Shown: positions 1-6,664 of the stretch, piece by piece
Layout: every line of letters starts with the position of its first letter
Position numbering within the stretch: the stretch's first letter is position 1
DNA from: Candidatus Kaiserbacteria bacterium
Lineage (GTDB): Bacteria > Patescibacteriota > Minisyncoccia > Phycocordibacterales > UBA12088
Assembly (NCBI GenBank): GCA_003561715.1
Contig: PWVU01000002.1
Coordinates: 1-12,742, forward strand
Length of the DNA stretch: 12,742 nucleotides
Direction: 5' to 3'
Notes under the pieces: generated by a model
The model's input: the letters and a program-made list of their open reading frames with translations, nothing else
What the model was told of the DNA's origin: nothing
The model's database searches: none
Position numbers and translations under genes: made by a program

Positions 1-467
1 ACCTCCAGCAACTTGTGCGTCAAAGGCTCCGCATTCTCTTCTTCGGTAAGGTACTGCAGAAGGTAGCGATGGACGACATCGGGATCGACATCGTCGGTGA
101 TAGGAAGGATGATGAGCGGCATCATGATTTTTTGCGATTTGAGCAAGAGCTTGGGTGGGCGATGAGGATCAAGGTCGTCGATCCAGAAGGAGTCGAGCGT
201 CTGGTAGGGATAGAGCGTGTTCTCAACTACCACACCGCGCGGCGTGAGAGCGAATTCTGCGTAGTGCGGATGGCGCGTTGCATAGAGCCCCATGACCAAG
301 CCACCCACAAAGAGTAGAATGGCAAGCAGGGGATTGCCGAAGAAGAGTGATGCAACAATACCCACAAGCGTGATCAGTGCAAGCGCCCAAAACCAATCAG
401 GCGTTTTCTCCTGATGCTCGTGCTCGTGCGAACCCCACTCGATGCGCTTTGGCAACGGCTGATACAT
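1..467 (-). CDS. Small two-helix membrane protein of a CPR-typical family, 3' end cut off by the window edge
   Basis: The minus strand is open from an ATG at 467 to base 1, giving 155 codons with no stop, so the C-terminus is outside the window. The protein begins with a His/Glu-rich stretch ('EWGSHEHEHQEKTPDWF'). Two adjacent hydrophobic segments follow at residues ~26-62 ('WALALITLVGIVASLFFG' and 'LLAILLFVGGLVMGLY'). Then comes a soluble domain containing 'LYPYQTLDSFWIDD', 'PKLLLKSQK' and 'MPLIILPI', ending in an acidic helix ('YLTEEENAEPL'). This layout resembles a conserved uncharacterised family I associate with Parcubacteria, usually ~155-165 residues, so only a few residues are probably missing. 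The domain after the membrane hairpin looks PH-like (inference). Function is unknown. It is transcribed away from the DUF2339 gene, with an extended -10 box just upstream. No Shine-Dalgarno is seen. Confidence 0.85.
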   Translation of the reverse strand, partial: MYQPLPKRIEWGSHEHEHQEKTPDWFWALALITLVGIVASLFFGNPLLAILLFVGGLVMGLYATRHPHYAEFALTPRGVVVENTLYPYQTLDSFWIDDLDPHRPPKLLLKSQKIMMPLIILPITDDVDPDVVHRYLLQYLTEEENAEPLTHKLLE

Positions 468-477
468 ATGTATGCGT

Positions 478-486
478 ATTGTAGCA
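478..486 (-). promoter_or_regulatory. Extended -10 promoter box (TGCTACAAT) for the leftward membrane-protein gene
   Basis: Read on the minus strand, 486-478 is TGCTACAAT, matching the extended -10 pattern TGnTAnnnT with four of six bases of TATAAT. It ends 10 bases before the ATG at 467, so a transcript starting about 6-7 bases downstream would have a leader of only a few bases. The same nine bases occur on the plus strand at 7353-7361 before another gene. No clear -35 box is seen, which is compatible with an extended -10 promoter. Confidence 0.55.
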
Positions 487-576
487 CGAAGCGCGTAGGT
501 GAAAGAGGGGTGGTGGGGAGAACATGGATTTGTGTCGTGCGTATCAACATGCGAGGCGTGTGCACGCATCGCACCG

Positions 577-585
577 TGGTATGCT
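577..585 (+). promoter_or_regulatory. Candidate extended -10 box (TGGTATGCT) for the DUF2339 gene
   Basis: TGGTATGCT fits TGnTAnnnT, 29 bases before the ATG at 615. The predicted leader would be roughly 20 bases and contains no AGGAGG-like sequence. Together with the leftward box at 478-486 this makes 468-614 a divergent promoter region. Confidence 0.4.
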
Positions 586-614
586 TCTGATATTACACAC
601 GCTAGCTATTTTTC

Positions 615-3122
615 ATGAGTGTTCTTCTTGGCATACTGTTGCTCATCGCCCCGTTTGTGGTAATCGGTGCGCTTGTCTCGTTGTCTGCACGCGTCAAGCA
701 ATTGGAAAATCAGGTGAGCGATCTCACGCGGTGGCTTGAGAAAGAGACCGCGGCGCACGCGGAAGATCGGCAGGCGGCGGCGCAAGATACAGGAGAGCGC
801 CAGCGCGACCCATCATCTCAACAGATCGCTTCTCCAACCCAGCCTGCGCAACCAGATGCTCCAGCCCTCGAGCCAATAGCGGGCACTCGTGCACCTGTCT
901 CAGCCCGTCATGCATCGGCGGCCTTTGATGTGCCACCTCAACCTCGCGCGCAGGTTTCACCGGCTGGGGGTGATGGGTCGACCGCAAGTGAGCCGCCTCC
1001 TTCGGATTCTCATCCGGCACCTACCCGAGCACCTTCCACCCAAAGCATTCCCGAAGAAGAACTCGATTCCCGTGTCATTGCCTGGTTTAAAGAGAATTGG
1101 CTCATGAAAGTGGGTGCACTCTTCCTTGTCATGGGCTTTGGTTGGTTGGTCTCGTATGCGTTTGCCAATGACTGGATCGGACCATTGGGACGGATCGTGC
1201 TTGGTTGGGTTGCGGGCGCCGCGTTCATGGGATTGGGGTGGTGGCGCATTCAGACATACCGTGATCAAGGCTCGGTGTTCATGGTGCTTGGATCGACCAT
1301 CGTGCTCTTGGTCACCTATGCGGGGCAGGTGCTCTATGCACTGATGCCCGGATTGTTTGCGTTGGTGCTTATGTTTGCAACCTCGGCATTGGTTGCGTTT
1401 GCCAGTGTGTATCATCGCAGTCGGGGGCTTGCCATTGCAAGCTTGATCATGGCAAGCATCGCGCCGCTCTTGATCGGGTCGACAGCGGCAAGCTACACGA
1501 TCCTGTTCTCTTACCTATTGATGGTGGTCTTGGGCACGGTGTGGGTTGTGGCGCTCTCCGGCTATCGAGAGCTTTCGCTTGGTGCGTTGCTTATTGTTTT
1601 TTTCTACAGCATCCCGCACCTCACTGGAGCGATTAGTGCCGAGATCATACCCCTCTTTTTCATCGCAATACTCTTTAGCGGCATATTCTTCGGTACCAGT
1701 GTGCTTGGGGTTATGCGCCTACCTAAAGAGCGTACGGTCCCCTATATCATTACCGCAGGCGGAAACGGCCTGTTCATACTGCTGTGGATCATCGCCGCAG
1801 TACCTGCCGCGTGGCAAAGCGTGGCGGTTTTGGGTGCCGCGATCATATTCATCGCAGTGGCAGGTATGGTCTATCGCGCGATTGCGCGCCCTGAGCCGTT
1901 TTTGACCTATCTCGGGGCTGGCATCATGATGATCGTTACCGCAACCGCACTTGAATTCGATGGATACGCACTTACCATCGCGTACATAGCACAGAGCGCA
2001 ATCGCCGTTCTTAGCGTCTACGTGCTTACCGGGCGCAAGGTGCGTATTGCCGCCAAAGTGGGCGCGCTTTTTATACTGCCCGGCTTACTGAGTATTCCGA
2101 GCTTCTTTGCGTTAAGTTGGCGCGAAGGATTCCTTCATGCCGATCTGTTCGTCTTGCTTTTTATGGGGTTGGCATTGTTGGGGGTTGCGATACTGCTGTT
2201 GCTGCACCCGCGTGAAGAGCATGACGAGTCTTCGTTTGCCCTTACCACGCTATTGCTGGTAACCGGTACCTTGTATCTGCATAGCATCTTGTGGCTCGCG
2301 TTTCCCTCGGAGGCTGGGTCGCAACTGTTTGCTCTTGCACTGTGGTCGCTCTTGTTCGTCGGTTTGGCATTTTTGGTGCAGCGCCTTTGTCGTGACAACC
2401 ATTCGCTCTACCCGTATCTCTTCATCGTTTCGGGCATGATGTTTTTCGCATTTCTCCAGCACATCAGCGGGCCGTGGCTTACGATACTCTACACGATACA
2501 GGCAATTCTTATCGTGATGGTGTTGCAGGTATTGGTGTGCAACCCACAGATCAGCTTACGCACTGCGCTTATCTTGGGATTTCCTGCGCTCTTAAGCTTG
2601 GGGAGCGTCACCTCGGGCTCCTGGGACGACGGCGTGCTCCATGCCGACCTTCTGGTCCTGCTGCTTTTGGGAGCGGTGCTTGCGGGACTGGGCGCGTACT
2701 TCTATATCGCAACAAAACGAGAGCGCAACGAGGAGACGGTGCAGTTGTGCGGAGGCTTGATGGTGGCGGGTTCGCTCTACTTTTACATCGCGCTATGGCT
2801 TGTCTTGCACGCGCTTCTTCCCAATCCGGATATTGCCGTAATGCTAGCGCTTGCCGTATACACTGTCGTTGGCATCGCGACGTACTTCTGGGGGTTGCAT
2901 CACGGCATTTCGTCAGTGCGGTGGTATGGTGCCGCGTTGCTCGGCTTTGTGATCGGCCGCTTGCTCTTGGTCGATGTGTGGGAGATGGCAATTGTCGGGC
3001 GTATCTTCACGTTCTTCACCATCGGTACGCTCTTGGTGGCAACGGCGTTTGTGAGCAGAGAGCGCATGAGGGAAGATACGCCCCAGGAGCCAAAAGAACC
3101 ATCGAACGGTACCTATGAATAG
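615..3122 (+). CDS. DUF2339-family large polytopic membrane protein
   Basis: An 835-residue protein. It starts with one hydrophobic helix (residues ~3-23), then a short coiled-coil-like stretch ('ARVKQLENQVSDLTRWLEKE'). A ~100-residue Pro/Ala/Gln/Ser-rich linker follows (about residues 50-150). The family-defining region is next: 'SRVIAWFKENWLMKVGALF' and 'GFGWLVSYAFANDWIGPLGR'. After that come more than twenty closely packed transmembrane helices to about residue 818, and a short charged tail. This order matches DUF2339 (predicted membrane proteins of unknown function), common in several bacterial groups including CPR. The membrane part contains an internal duplication of about 169 residues (residues ~431-599 and ~600-768), listed separately. 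The ATG at 615 is chosen because the N-terminal helix begins there; there is no Shine-Dalgarno. A role in the cell envelope is only a guess. Coding sequence is more GC-rich than downstream genes. Confidence 0.85.
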   Translation: MSVLLGILLLIAPFVVIGALVSLSARVKQLENQVSDLTRWLEKETAAHAEDRQAAAQDTGERQRDPSSQQIASPTQPAQPDAPALEPIAGTRAPVSARHASAAFDVPPQPRAQVSPAGGDGSTASEPPPSDSHPAPTRAPSTQSIPEEELDSRVIAWFKENWLMKVGALFLVMGFGWLVSYAFANDWIGPLGRIVLGWVAGAAFMGLGWWRIQTYRDQGSVFMVLGSTIVLLVTYAGQVLYALMPGLFALVLMFATSALVAFASVYHRSRGLAIASLIMASIAPLLIGSTAASYTILFSYLLMVVLGTVWVVALSGYRELSLGALLIVFFYSIPHLTGAISAEIIPLFFIAILFSGIFFGTSVLGVMRLPKERTVPYIITAGGNGLFILLWIIAAVPAAWQSVAVLGAAIIFIAVAGMVYRAIARPEPFLTYLGAGIMMIVTATALEFDGYALTIAYIAQSAIAVLSVYVLTGRKVRIAAKVGALFILPGLLSIPSFFALSWREGFLHADLFVLLFMGLALLGVAILLLLHPREEHDESSFALTTLLLVTGTLYLHSILWLAFPSEAGSQLFALALWSLLFVGLAFLVQRLCRDNHSLYPYLFIVSGMMFFAFLQHISGPWLTILYTIQAILIVMVLQVLVCNPQISLRTALILGFPALLSLGSVTSGSWDDGVLHADLLVLLLLGAVLAGLGAYFYIATKRERNEETVQLCGGLMVAGSLYFYIALWLVLHALLPNPDIAVMLALAVYTVVGIATYFWGLHHGISSVRWYGAALLGFVIGRLLLVDVWEMAIVGRIFTFFTIGTLLVATAFVSRERMREDTPQEPKEPSNGTYE
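1905..2918 (+). repeat. Internal duplication within the DUF2339 membrane domain (two ~169-residue units)
   Basis: The protein encoded by 1905-2411 (residues 431-599) resembles that of 2412-2918 (residues 600-768). Aligned landmarks are 'LYGAGIMM'-type starts ('YLGAGIMMIV' versus 'YLFIVSGMMFF'), 'LTIAYIAQSAIAVL' versus 'LTILYTIQAILIVM', 'LPGLLSI' versus 'FPALLSL', 'GFLHADLFVLLFMG' versus 'GVLHADLLVLLLLG', and 'GTLYLHSILWL' versus 'GSLYFYIALWL'. The similarity is at protein level; the DNA has diverged, so this is an old duplication of a membrane module rather than a recent one. Confidence 0.7.
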
Positions 3123-3201
3123 TCCTAAGGATGAACTAAACAATTGTGGTTTTGTGATGATGTATATACGTTTTCAGTTTCGTTTGATCTAAGACTTCAG
3201 G

Positions 3202-3207
3202 TATAGT
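3202..3207 (+). promoter_or_regulatory. Candidate -10 box (TATAGT) in the gap before the CFA-family gene
   Basis: The 139-base gap 3123-3261 contains TATAGT (five of six bases of TATAAT) at 3202-3207 and a second box, TGGTATAGG, at 3211-3219. A third TATACC at 3251-3256 ends only five bases before the ATG at 3262. Any could drive the methyltransferase gene; the last would give a leaderless transcript. No terminator hairpin for the upstream gene is visible in the gap. Confidence 0.35.
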
Positions 3208-3261
3208 GCGTGGTATAGGATTCGGCATGAAGTTACTGCTCGTGCAGTCTTATACCACAAC

Positions 3262-4398
3262 ATGGATTACACAAAAGTACTTGATAGTTTTTTTTCGCAG
3301 TTTGCGGGAGGAAGATTTGGTATACGTTATTGGACCAACGAAGTATTTCACTACGGAAGCGGTGATCGCGACCTCTTTACGCTCCATATAAAAAGACCTC
3401 AAGTGGTTAAAAGGCTTCTTACCGAAGGCGCGTTGGGCTTTGGTGAGTCGTATATGCAAGGCGATCTCGACATTGAAGGAGATATTGCGTCGTATTTGAA
3501 ACTTCGCCATCAGCACAGGCATTTCACACCCTCGGTGCGATTGGTGCTTGCGCGTTTCTGGGCTGAGTTAACCAAGCCGCGTAGAAGAGATGCACAAATT
3601 GCACATCATTACGATAGGGGCGATGATTTTTTCGCACTCTTTTTAGACAACGAAACTATGTCGTATTCCGCAGCCAATTTTATATCTGATGATGATACAT
3701 TGGCGATGGCGCAGAATACCAAACTCAAACTCGTTTGTGATTGGATGAATCTGCCCATGGGTTCGCGCGTGCTGGATCTGGGTTCAGGCTGGGGTGGGTT
3801 TGCGGTGTACGCGGCAAAAGAGTGCGCGTGGCATGTCGACGGTAGTACGTTAAGTCACAAGCAACTCGCATACAGCGAGGAGCTGGTCGCACAAAAAAAC
3901 CTATCTGCACTGGTTGCTATACGGTATGAGGACTTTACTGTACTGCAAAGAGATAAAAAATACCAAGGCGCTGTCATGATTGAGGCACTAGAACACGTGG
4001 GAAAAGGTACTCTCGTTTCTTTTCTTAGCAGTCTCAGTCAGTGTCTGGAGTCCGATGCCCCCTTGTACCTCCAATACACCGGTCGATACAAACCAAAGCC
4101 AGTTGATGCATGGACGCTCAAATATGTGTTCCCCGGAGGGTATCTGCCGGCAGAGCATGAACTACTGGACGCGGCTTTGGCGACAGGTTTTAAGATTGAG
4201 AGATTTGAAGACCACACAGAAGATTATTGTAAAACAATGACTGCGTGGATATCGGCACTTGAGTCTTCTCAGGAACACATTGAGAGGCGGTTCGATGAAC
4301 AAACATTCCGCATGTGGAAATTATGGATGTATGGTGCTTTGGTGAATTTTGAGATAGGCGACATGAGCTTGTTTCGCGTGTTGTTGAGAAAGGTATAG
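3262..4398 (+). CDS. Cyclopropane-fatty-acyl-phospholipid synthase family methyltransferase (divergent active site)
   Basis: A 378-residue protein, close to the length of E. coli Cfa (382). It has the family's N-terminal region ('FGESYMQGDLDIEGDI'), 'HYDRGDDFF' at 116-124, a class I SAM-binding motif 'VLDLGSGWGG' at 170-179, 'EALEHVG' at 241-247, and the C-terminal 'YVFPGGYLP' and 'TMTAWI' motifs. Known family members move a methyl group from SAM onto double bonds of membrane phospholipid acyl chains. Aligning from memory with E. coli Cfa, the bicarbonate ligands are mostly replaced: Cys139 by Ala137, His266 by Gln271, and Tyr317 by Trp355 (less certain). Glu239 is kept as Glu244. It may therefore make a different product, such as a methylated chain, or be inactive. 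The ATG at 3262 gives the normal N-terminus; no Shine-Dalgarno. Next to lipid genes, an acyl-chain role is plausible. Confidence 0.85.
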   Translation: MDYTKVLDSFFSQFAGGRFGIRYWTNEVFHYGSGDRDLFTLHIKRPQVVKRLLTEGALGFGESYMQGDLDIEGDIASYLKLRHQHRHFTPSVRLVLARFWAELTKPRRRDAQIAHHYDRGDDFFALFLDNETMSYSAANFISDDDTLAMAQNTKLKLVCDWMNLPMGSRVLDLGSGWGGFAVYAAKECAWHVDGSTLSHKQLAYSEELVAQKNLSALVAIRYEDFTVLQRDKKYQGAVMIEALEHVGKGTLVSFLSSLSQCLESDAPLYLQYTGRYKPKPVDAWTLKYVFPGGYLPAEHELLDAALATGFKIERFEDHTEDYCKTMTAWISALESSQEHIERRFDEQTFRMWKLWMYGALVNFEIGDMSLFRVLLRKV

Positions 4399-4417
4399 TA
4401 TCCGAGAATCAAACCCA

Positions 4418-4426
4418 TGCTACCAT
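4418..4426 (+). promoter_or_regulatory. Extended -10 box (TGCTACCAT) directly before the first UBA-like membrane gene
   Basis: TGCTACCAT fits TGnTAnnnT and ends six bases before the ATG at 4433. With the usual 6-7 base distance from -10 to the transcription start, transcription would begin at the A of the start codon, i.e. a leaderless mRNA. It lies in the 34-base gap after the methyltransferase stop codon, so the following genes can be transcribed separately from it. Confidence 0.55.
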
Positions 4427-4432
4427 TTTCCT

Positions 4433-5041
4433 ATGGTGCGTCCCGAACTTATTACGTATATCCAGGAGCAACAAGCGCACCAGATTTCGAGAGAAAAAAT
4501 AACCGCTGATCTTGTGACTGGCGGAGGTTGGAATGAGGAGGATATACGTGAAGCGTTTTCCGCACTTGAATCGCCCGGTGAGCAAGATCGTTTGGCTCCA
4601 CAAACCAACCCGTATTGGGATGCGCGCATTCCGAAAGCGAACAAGTCCTCAATGCTGACGTCGCTTTTTCTATTTTTCGGGTTAGATCTATACATTTTGA
4701 TTATCGCGCCCGACCTATTTCCGTATTGGTTGGCGATGCTCGCAGTCATGTTGATTTTTGGTGCGTTTTATTACTATGAAAATCACGTATTGGCACATGC
4801 ATTTCGATATTCGGAGTCTAGATGGGATTCGTGGCTGCATACGCTTGTTACACAACGAAACGCCACATTTGTGTTATCGCTAATTCCACTTATTCAAATC
4901 CTCGGCATGTTGGTGATGTTGGTACTGGGTATACCGTATCTTATAGCGTATACTCTCATGGTCCGTGCGCGCTACCGAGCACTTGTATCGGTTGCAGATA
5001 CCGAAAGTGACCAGTCCACGTTACCACGCTCGCATGACTGA
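4433..5041 (+). CDS. Membrane protein with N-terminal UBA-like domain (paralog 1 of 3)
   Basis: A 202-residue protein, not recognised as a named family. Residues ~3-45 form a short helical domain ('ELITYIQEQQ', 'REKITADLVTGGGWNEEDI', 'REAFSAL') whose GGW..EDI..AF..L pattern resembles the UBA-like domains seen at the N-terminus of many CPR membrane proteins (inference). A polar linker with 'YWDARIPKANKSS' follows. Two hydrophobic helices lie at ~69-113 ('LFLFFGLDLYILIIAPDLF', 'WLAMLAVMLIFGAFYYY'). The C-terminus (~140-180) carries a pair of helices beginning 'QRNATFVLSLIPLIQILG'. The tail is charged. The next two genes share the first domain and the C-terminal pair. Its stop TGA overlaps the start of the next gene by eight bases, so the two are probably co-translated. 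The start is fixed by the promoter-like box six bases upstream. Confidence 0.8.
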   Translation: MVRPELITYIQEQQAHQISREKITADLVTGGGWNEEDIREAFSALESPGEQDRLAPQTNPYWDARIPKANKSSMLTSLFLFFGLDLYILIIAPDLFPYWLAMLAVMLIFGAFYYYENHVLAHAFRYSESRWDSWLHTLVTQRNATFVLSLIPLIQILGMLVMLVLGIPYLIAYTLMVRARYRALVSVADTESDQSTLPRSHD

Positions 5042-5645
5042 ACAAGAACTCGTTAATTTCATAAAAGCAAAACTCGCTGCAGAAAATCCGCGAGAGTTGA
5101 TCATTAGTGACTTACACACAACCGGGGAGTGGACGTCGGAACAGATCACCGATGCTTTTGAAAAAGTGGACAGGGAACGTGATACGCTCAAACCAAGGCC
5201 TCCCTTGCCAGACTCATCAGTTTGGGAGCGGGCGAAGCGATGTAACCGCCGGAGTCTCGCATGGGCATCAGGTATATTTGTTTTATCGGTTTTTTCGTTT
5301 AGCTCAGGTCGGCTCGCAGGACTTATTGAGTTGTTGCAAGACGAATGGGTGGGTCCGTTTGTTTGGTTGATGCTCGGGGTATTGGGACTTTTTTCACTCT
5401 TTGTGAGTTTTGAGAATATCTACCTCTCAAAGAAACTGACTCATACTGAAACAACACCGGTGCGCGCTTTGCGGTTCATTATCTGCACTAGAAACATCAT
5501 TTTTGTACTAAATGTCATTCCTTATATTCAGATTCTCGGCTTGCTGGCACTCTTTTTCACCGGCTGGCTGTTGCTTATCTTGTACGTAATATTTCTGATA
5601 CGAAGCCTACGATCCGCTGCGGTCCCACAGAGCGCAGATATGTAG
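5034..5645 (+). CDS. Membrane protein with N-terminal UBA-like domain (paralog 2 of 3)
   Basis: A 203-residue protein starting at ATG 5034. The same frame is open further left (an in-frame start exists at 4965), but 5034 is preferred because it places 'MTEQELVNFIKAKL' in register with the paralogs' N-termini. The UBA-like domain spans ~3-45 ('RELIISDLHTTGEWTSEQI', 'DAFEKV'). Helices follow at ~68-86 ('LAWASGIFVLSVFSF'), ~100-122 ('FVWLMLGVLGLFSLFVSF') and a C-terminal pair from ~148 with 'TRNIIFVLNVIPYIQILG'. The middle two helices differ from paralog 1 much more than the two ends do. It overlaps the upstream gene by eight bases (ATGACTGA), suggesting translational coupling. Function unknown; integral membrane location is clear from hydrophobicity. 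Confidence 0.8.
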   Translation: MTEQELVNFIKAKLAAENPRELIISDLHTTGEWTSEQITDAFEKVDRERDTLKPRPPLPDSSVWERAKRCNRRSLAWASGIFVLSVFSFSSGRLAGLIELLQDEWVGPFVWLMLGVLGLFSLFVSFENIYLSKKLTHTETTPVRALRFIICTRNIIFVLNVIPYIQILGLLALFFTGWLLLILYVIFLIRSLRSAAVPQSADM

Positions 5646-5665
5646 TAATCATGGAGGTGTTGCCC

Positions 5666-5671
5666 TATAGT
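5666..5671 (+). promoter_or_regulatory. Candidate -10 box (TATAGT) before the third UBA-like membrane gene
   Basis: TATAGT in the 55-base gap after 5645, ending 29 bases before the ATG at 5701. A second weaker box, GATAGT at 5689-5694, ends exactly six bases before that ATG, the same spacing as at paralog 1. Either could give independent transcription of the third paralog. Confidence 0.35.
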
Positions 5672-5700
5672 TTCGAATATTTTTCATCGATAGTACACCT

Positions 5701-6664
5701 ATGAGTTCGCAGGAATTACTGAGCTACGTTAAAGAGCAAATAGCGGCAGGTACTGCCCGAGAACGAATATATGCTGATTTGAAAGATGAAGGCGGATGGT
5801 CAACTGAGGATATCGATGAGGTGTTTCAAACGATCGAATATGAAGAGTCGAATGATACACCTGAGTGCAAAGATGTGAGTACATTTGAAATACCCCCCAC
5901 AAGCATCTCGTATTTTAAGTGGCTTATGTATGCGAGCATTATCGCAAGCATGCTCATAAGTATTGCAAGCATGCTCATAGGTGCTTTTCAATATGATCCC
6001 GCGCACGTTAATGGACAAATCTTTCCCTCGTTACTTATCGTGCTTATTCTAAAATCCATACTCGTACAACGAGTGGTATATCACAAGGCGAGATGGGCGA
6101 GAATGGTGTTAGTGGTATTGACCACGCTCACTGCGCTTTCGATAGCGGGTCTGTTTTCCTCATTGTCAGATCCATATGTGTTACTACTGTACCTGCCTCT
6201 TGTGCTCGAGATCATTGCTATGGTCTTTGTGTTCCGGACATCATCCAGCTCATGGATAGCAATGCATAAGTCAAGCACAGACGCATGGTCTCGTACTATT
6301 CCAAGTGCTAACACAAGAAGTCTGACCTTGTCAGCAATCCTAGTGTTTGGTCTTGATTTGATCATATTGTTACTTGCTCCCCAACTCGCAGAATTTTTTG
6401 TAGCGATGCTCATGGTATTGGGAGTGTTTGGGATATTTTTGTGGTGGAAAACTATGTGCTTGCCCGCGCCTTTTCAGGTACGCACTCCACATTTGATGTT
6501 TGGTTTGTTGGTATGGTCATGATCCGGAATATGATATTTATACTTAATTTCAACCGTTCATTCAAATTCTCGGTATGATACTACTTCTGTATGTAGGTAT
6601 CCCATATCTGATCATATATGGCATACTGCTCGTGTTGAGAAGTCGATCGGTTACAGTGACATAA
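5701..6664 (+). pseudogene. Third UBA-like membrane paralog, with an inserted membrane block and two frameshifts
   Basis: The first frame (5701-6522, 273 residues) encodes the UBA-like domain (~3-45). A four-helix block follows (~75-180, ending 'VFVFRTSSSSW'). It then has a region closely matching paralog 1 ('IPSANT', 'LVFGLDLIILLLAPQL', 'MLMVLGVFGIF'). After 'GIFLWWK' similarity jumps frame near 6450: the next frame reads 'YVLARAF' (paralog 1: 'HVLAHAF') and then 'IRNMIFILNF'. Near 6552 it jumps again to 'PFIQILGMILLLYVGIPYL', ending at TAA 6662-6664. Each jump is explained by one missing base. The repaired product would be about 320 residues. Either the gene is a recent pseudogene or the assembly has two indels; the intact motifs after the breaks favour a very recent or artefactual event. 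Its 3' end overlaps the convergent acyltransferase gene by 14 bases. Confidence 0.75.
5941..5982 (+). repeat. 21-base tandem duplication in a transmembrane helix of the third paralog
   Basis: Bases 5941-5961 and 5962-5982 are adjacent copies with 19 of 21 identical positions, encoding IASMLIS and IASMLIG. It lengthens a hydrophobic helix by exactly seven residues and keeps the frame. The two copies share the core GCAAGCATGCTCATA. Confidence 0.9.

Noticed and set aside
15..317. Rightward ORF of 100 codons at the left edge
   Set aside because: It is antisense to the leftward membrane-protein gene, whose product has clear helices and a recognisable family pattern; the rightward product has neither.
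2474..3118. Long (214-codon) ORF in another frame inside the DUF2339 gene
   Set aside because: Shadow frame in GC-rich coding sequence; the DUF2339 frame continues unbroken with membrane helices and the internal repeat.
3206..3391. 61-codon ORF overlapping the start of the methyltransferase gene
   Set aside because: Most of it lies inside the methyltransferase in a different frame, and its product has no recognisable feature.
4965..5033. Upstream in-frame start extending paralog 2 by 23 residues
   Set aside because: It would overlap paralog 1 by 77 bases and add residues with no counterpart in the other two paralogs, whose N-termini align with ATG 5034.
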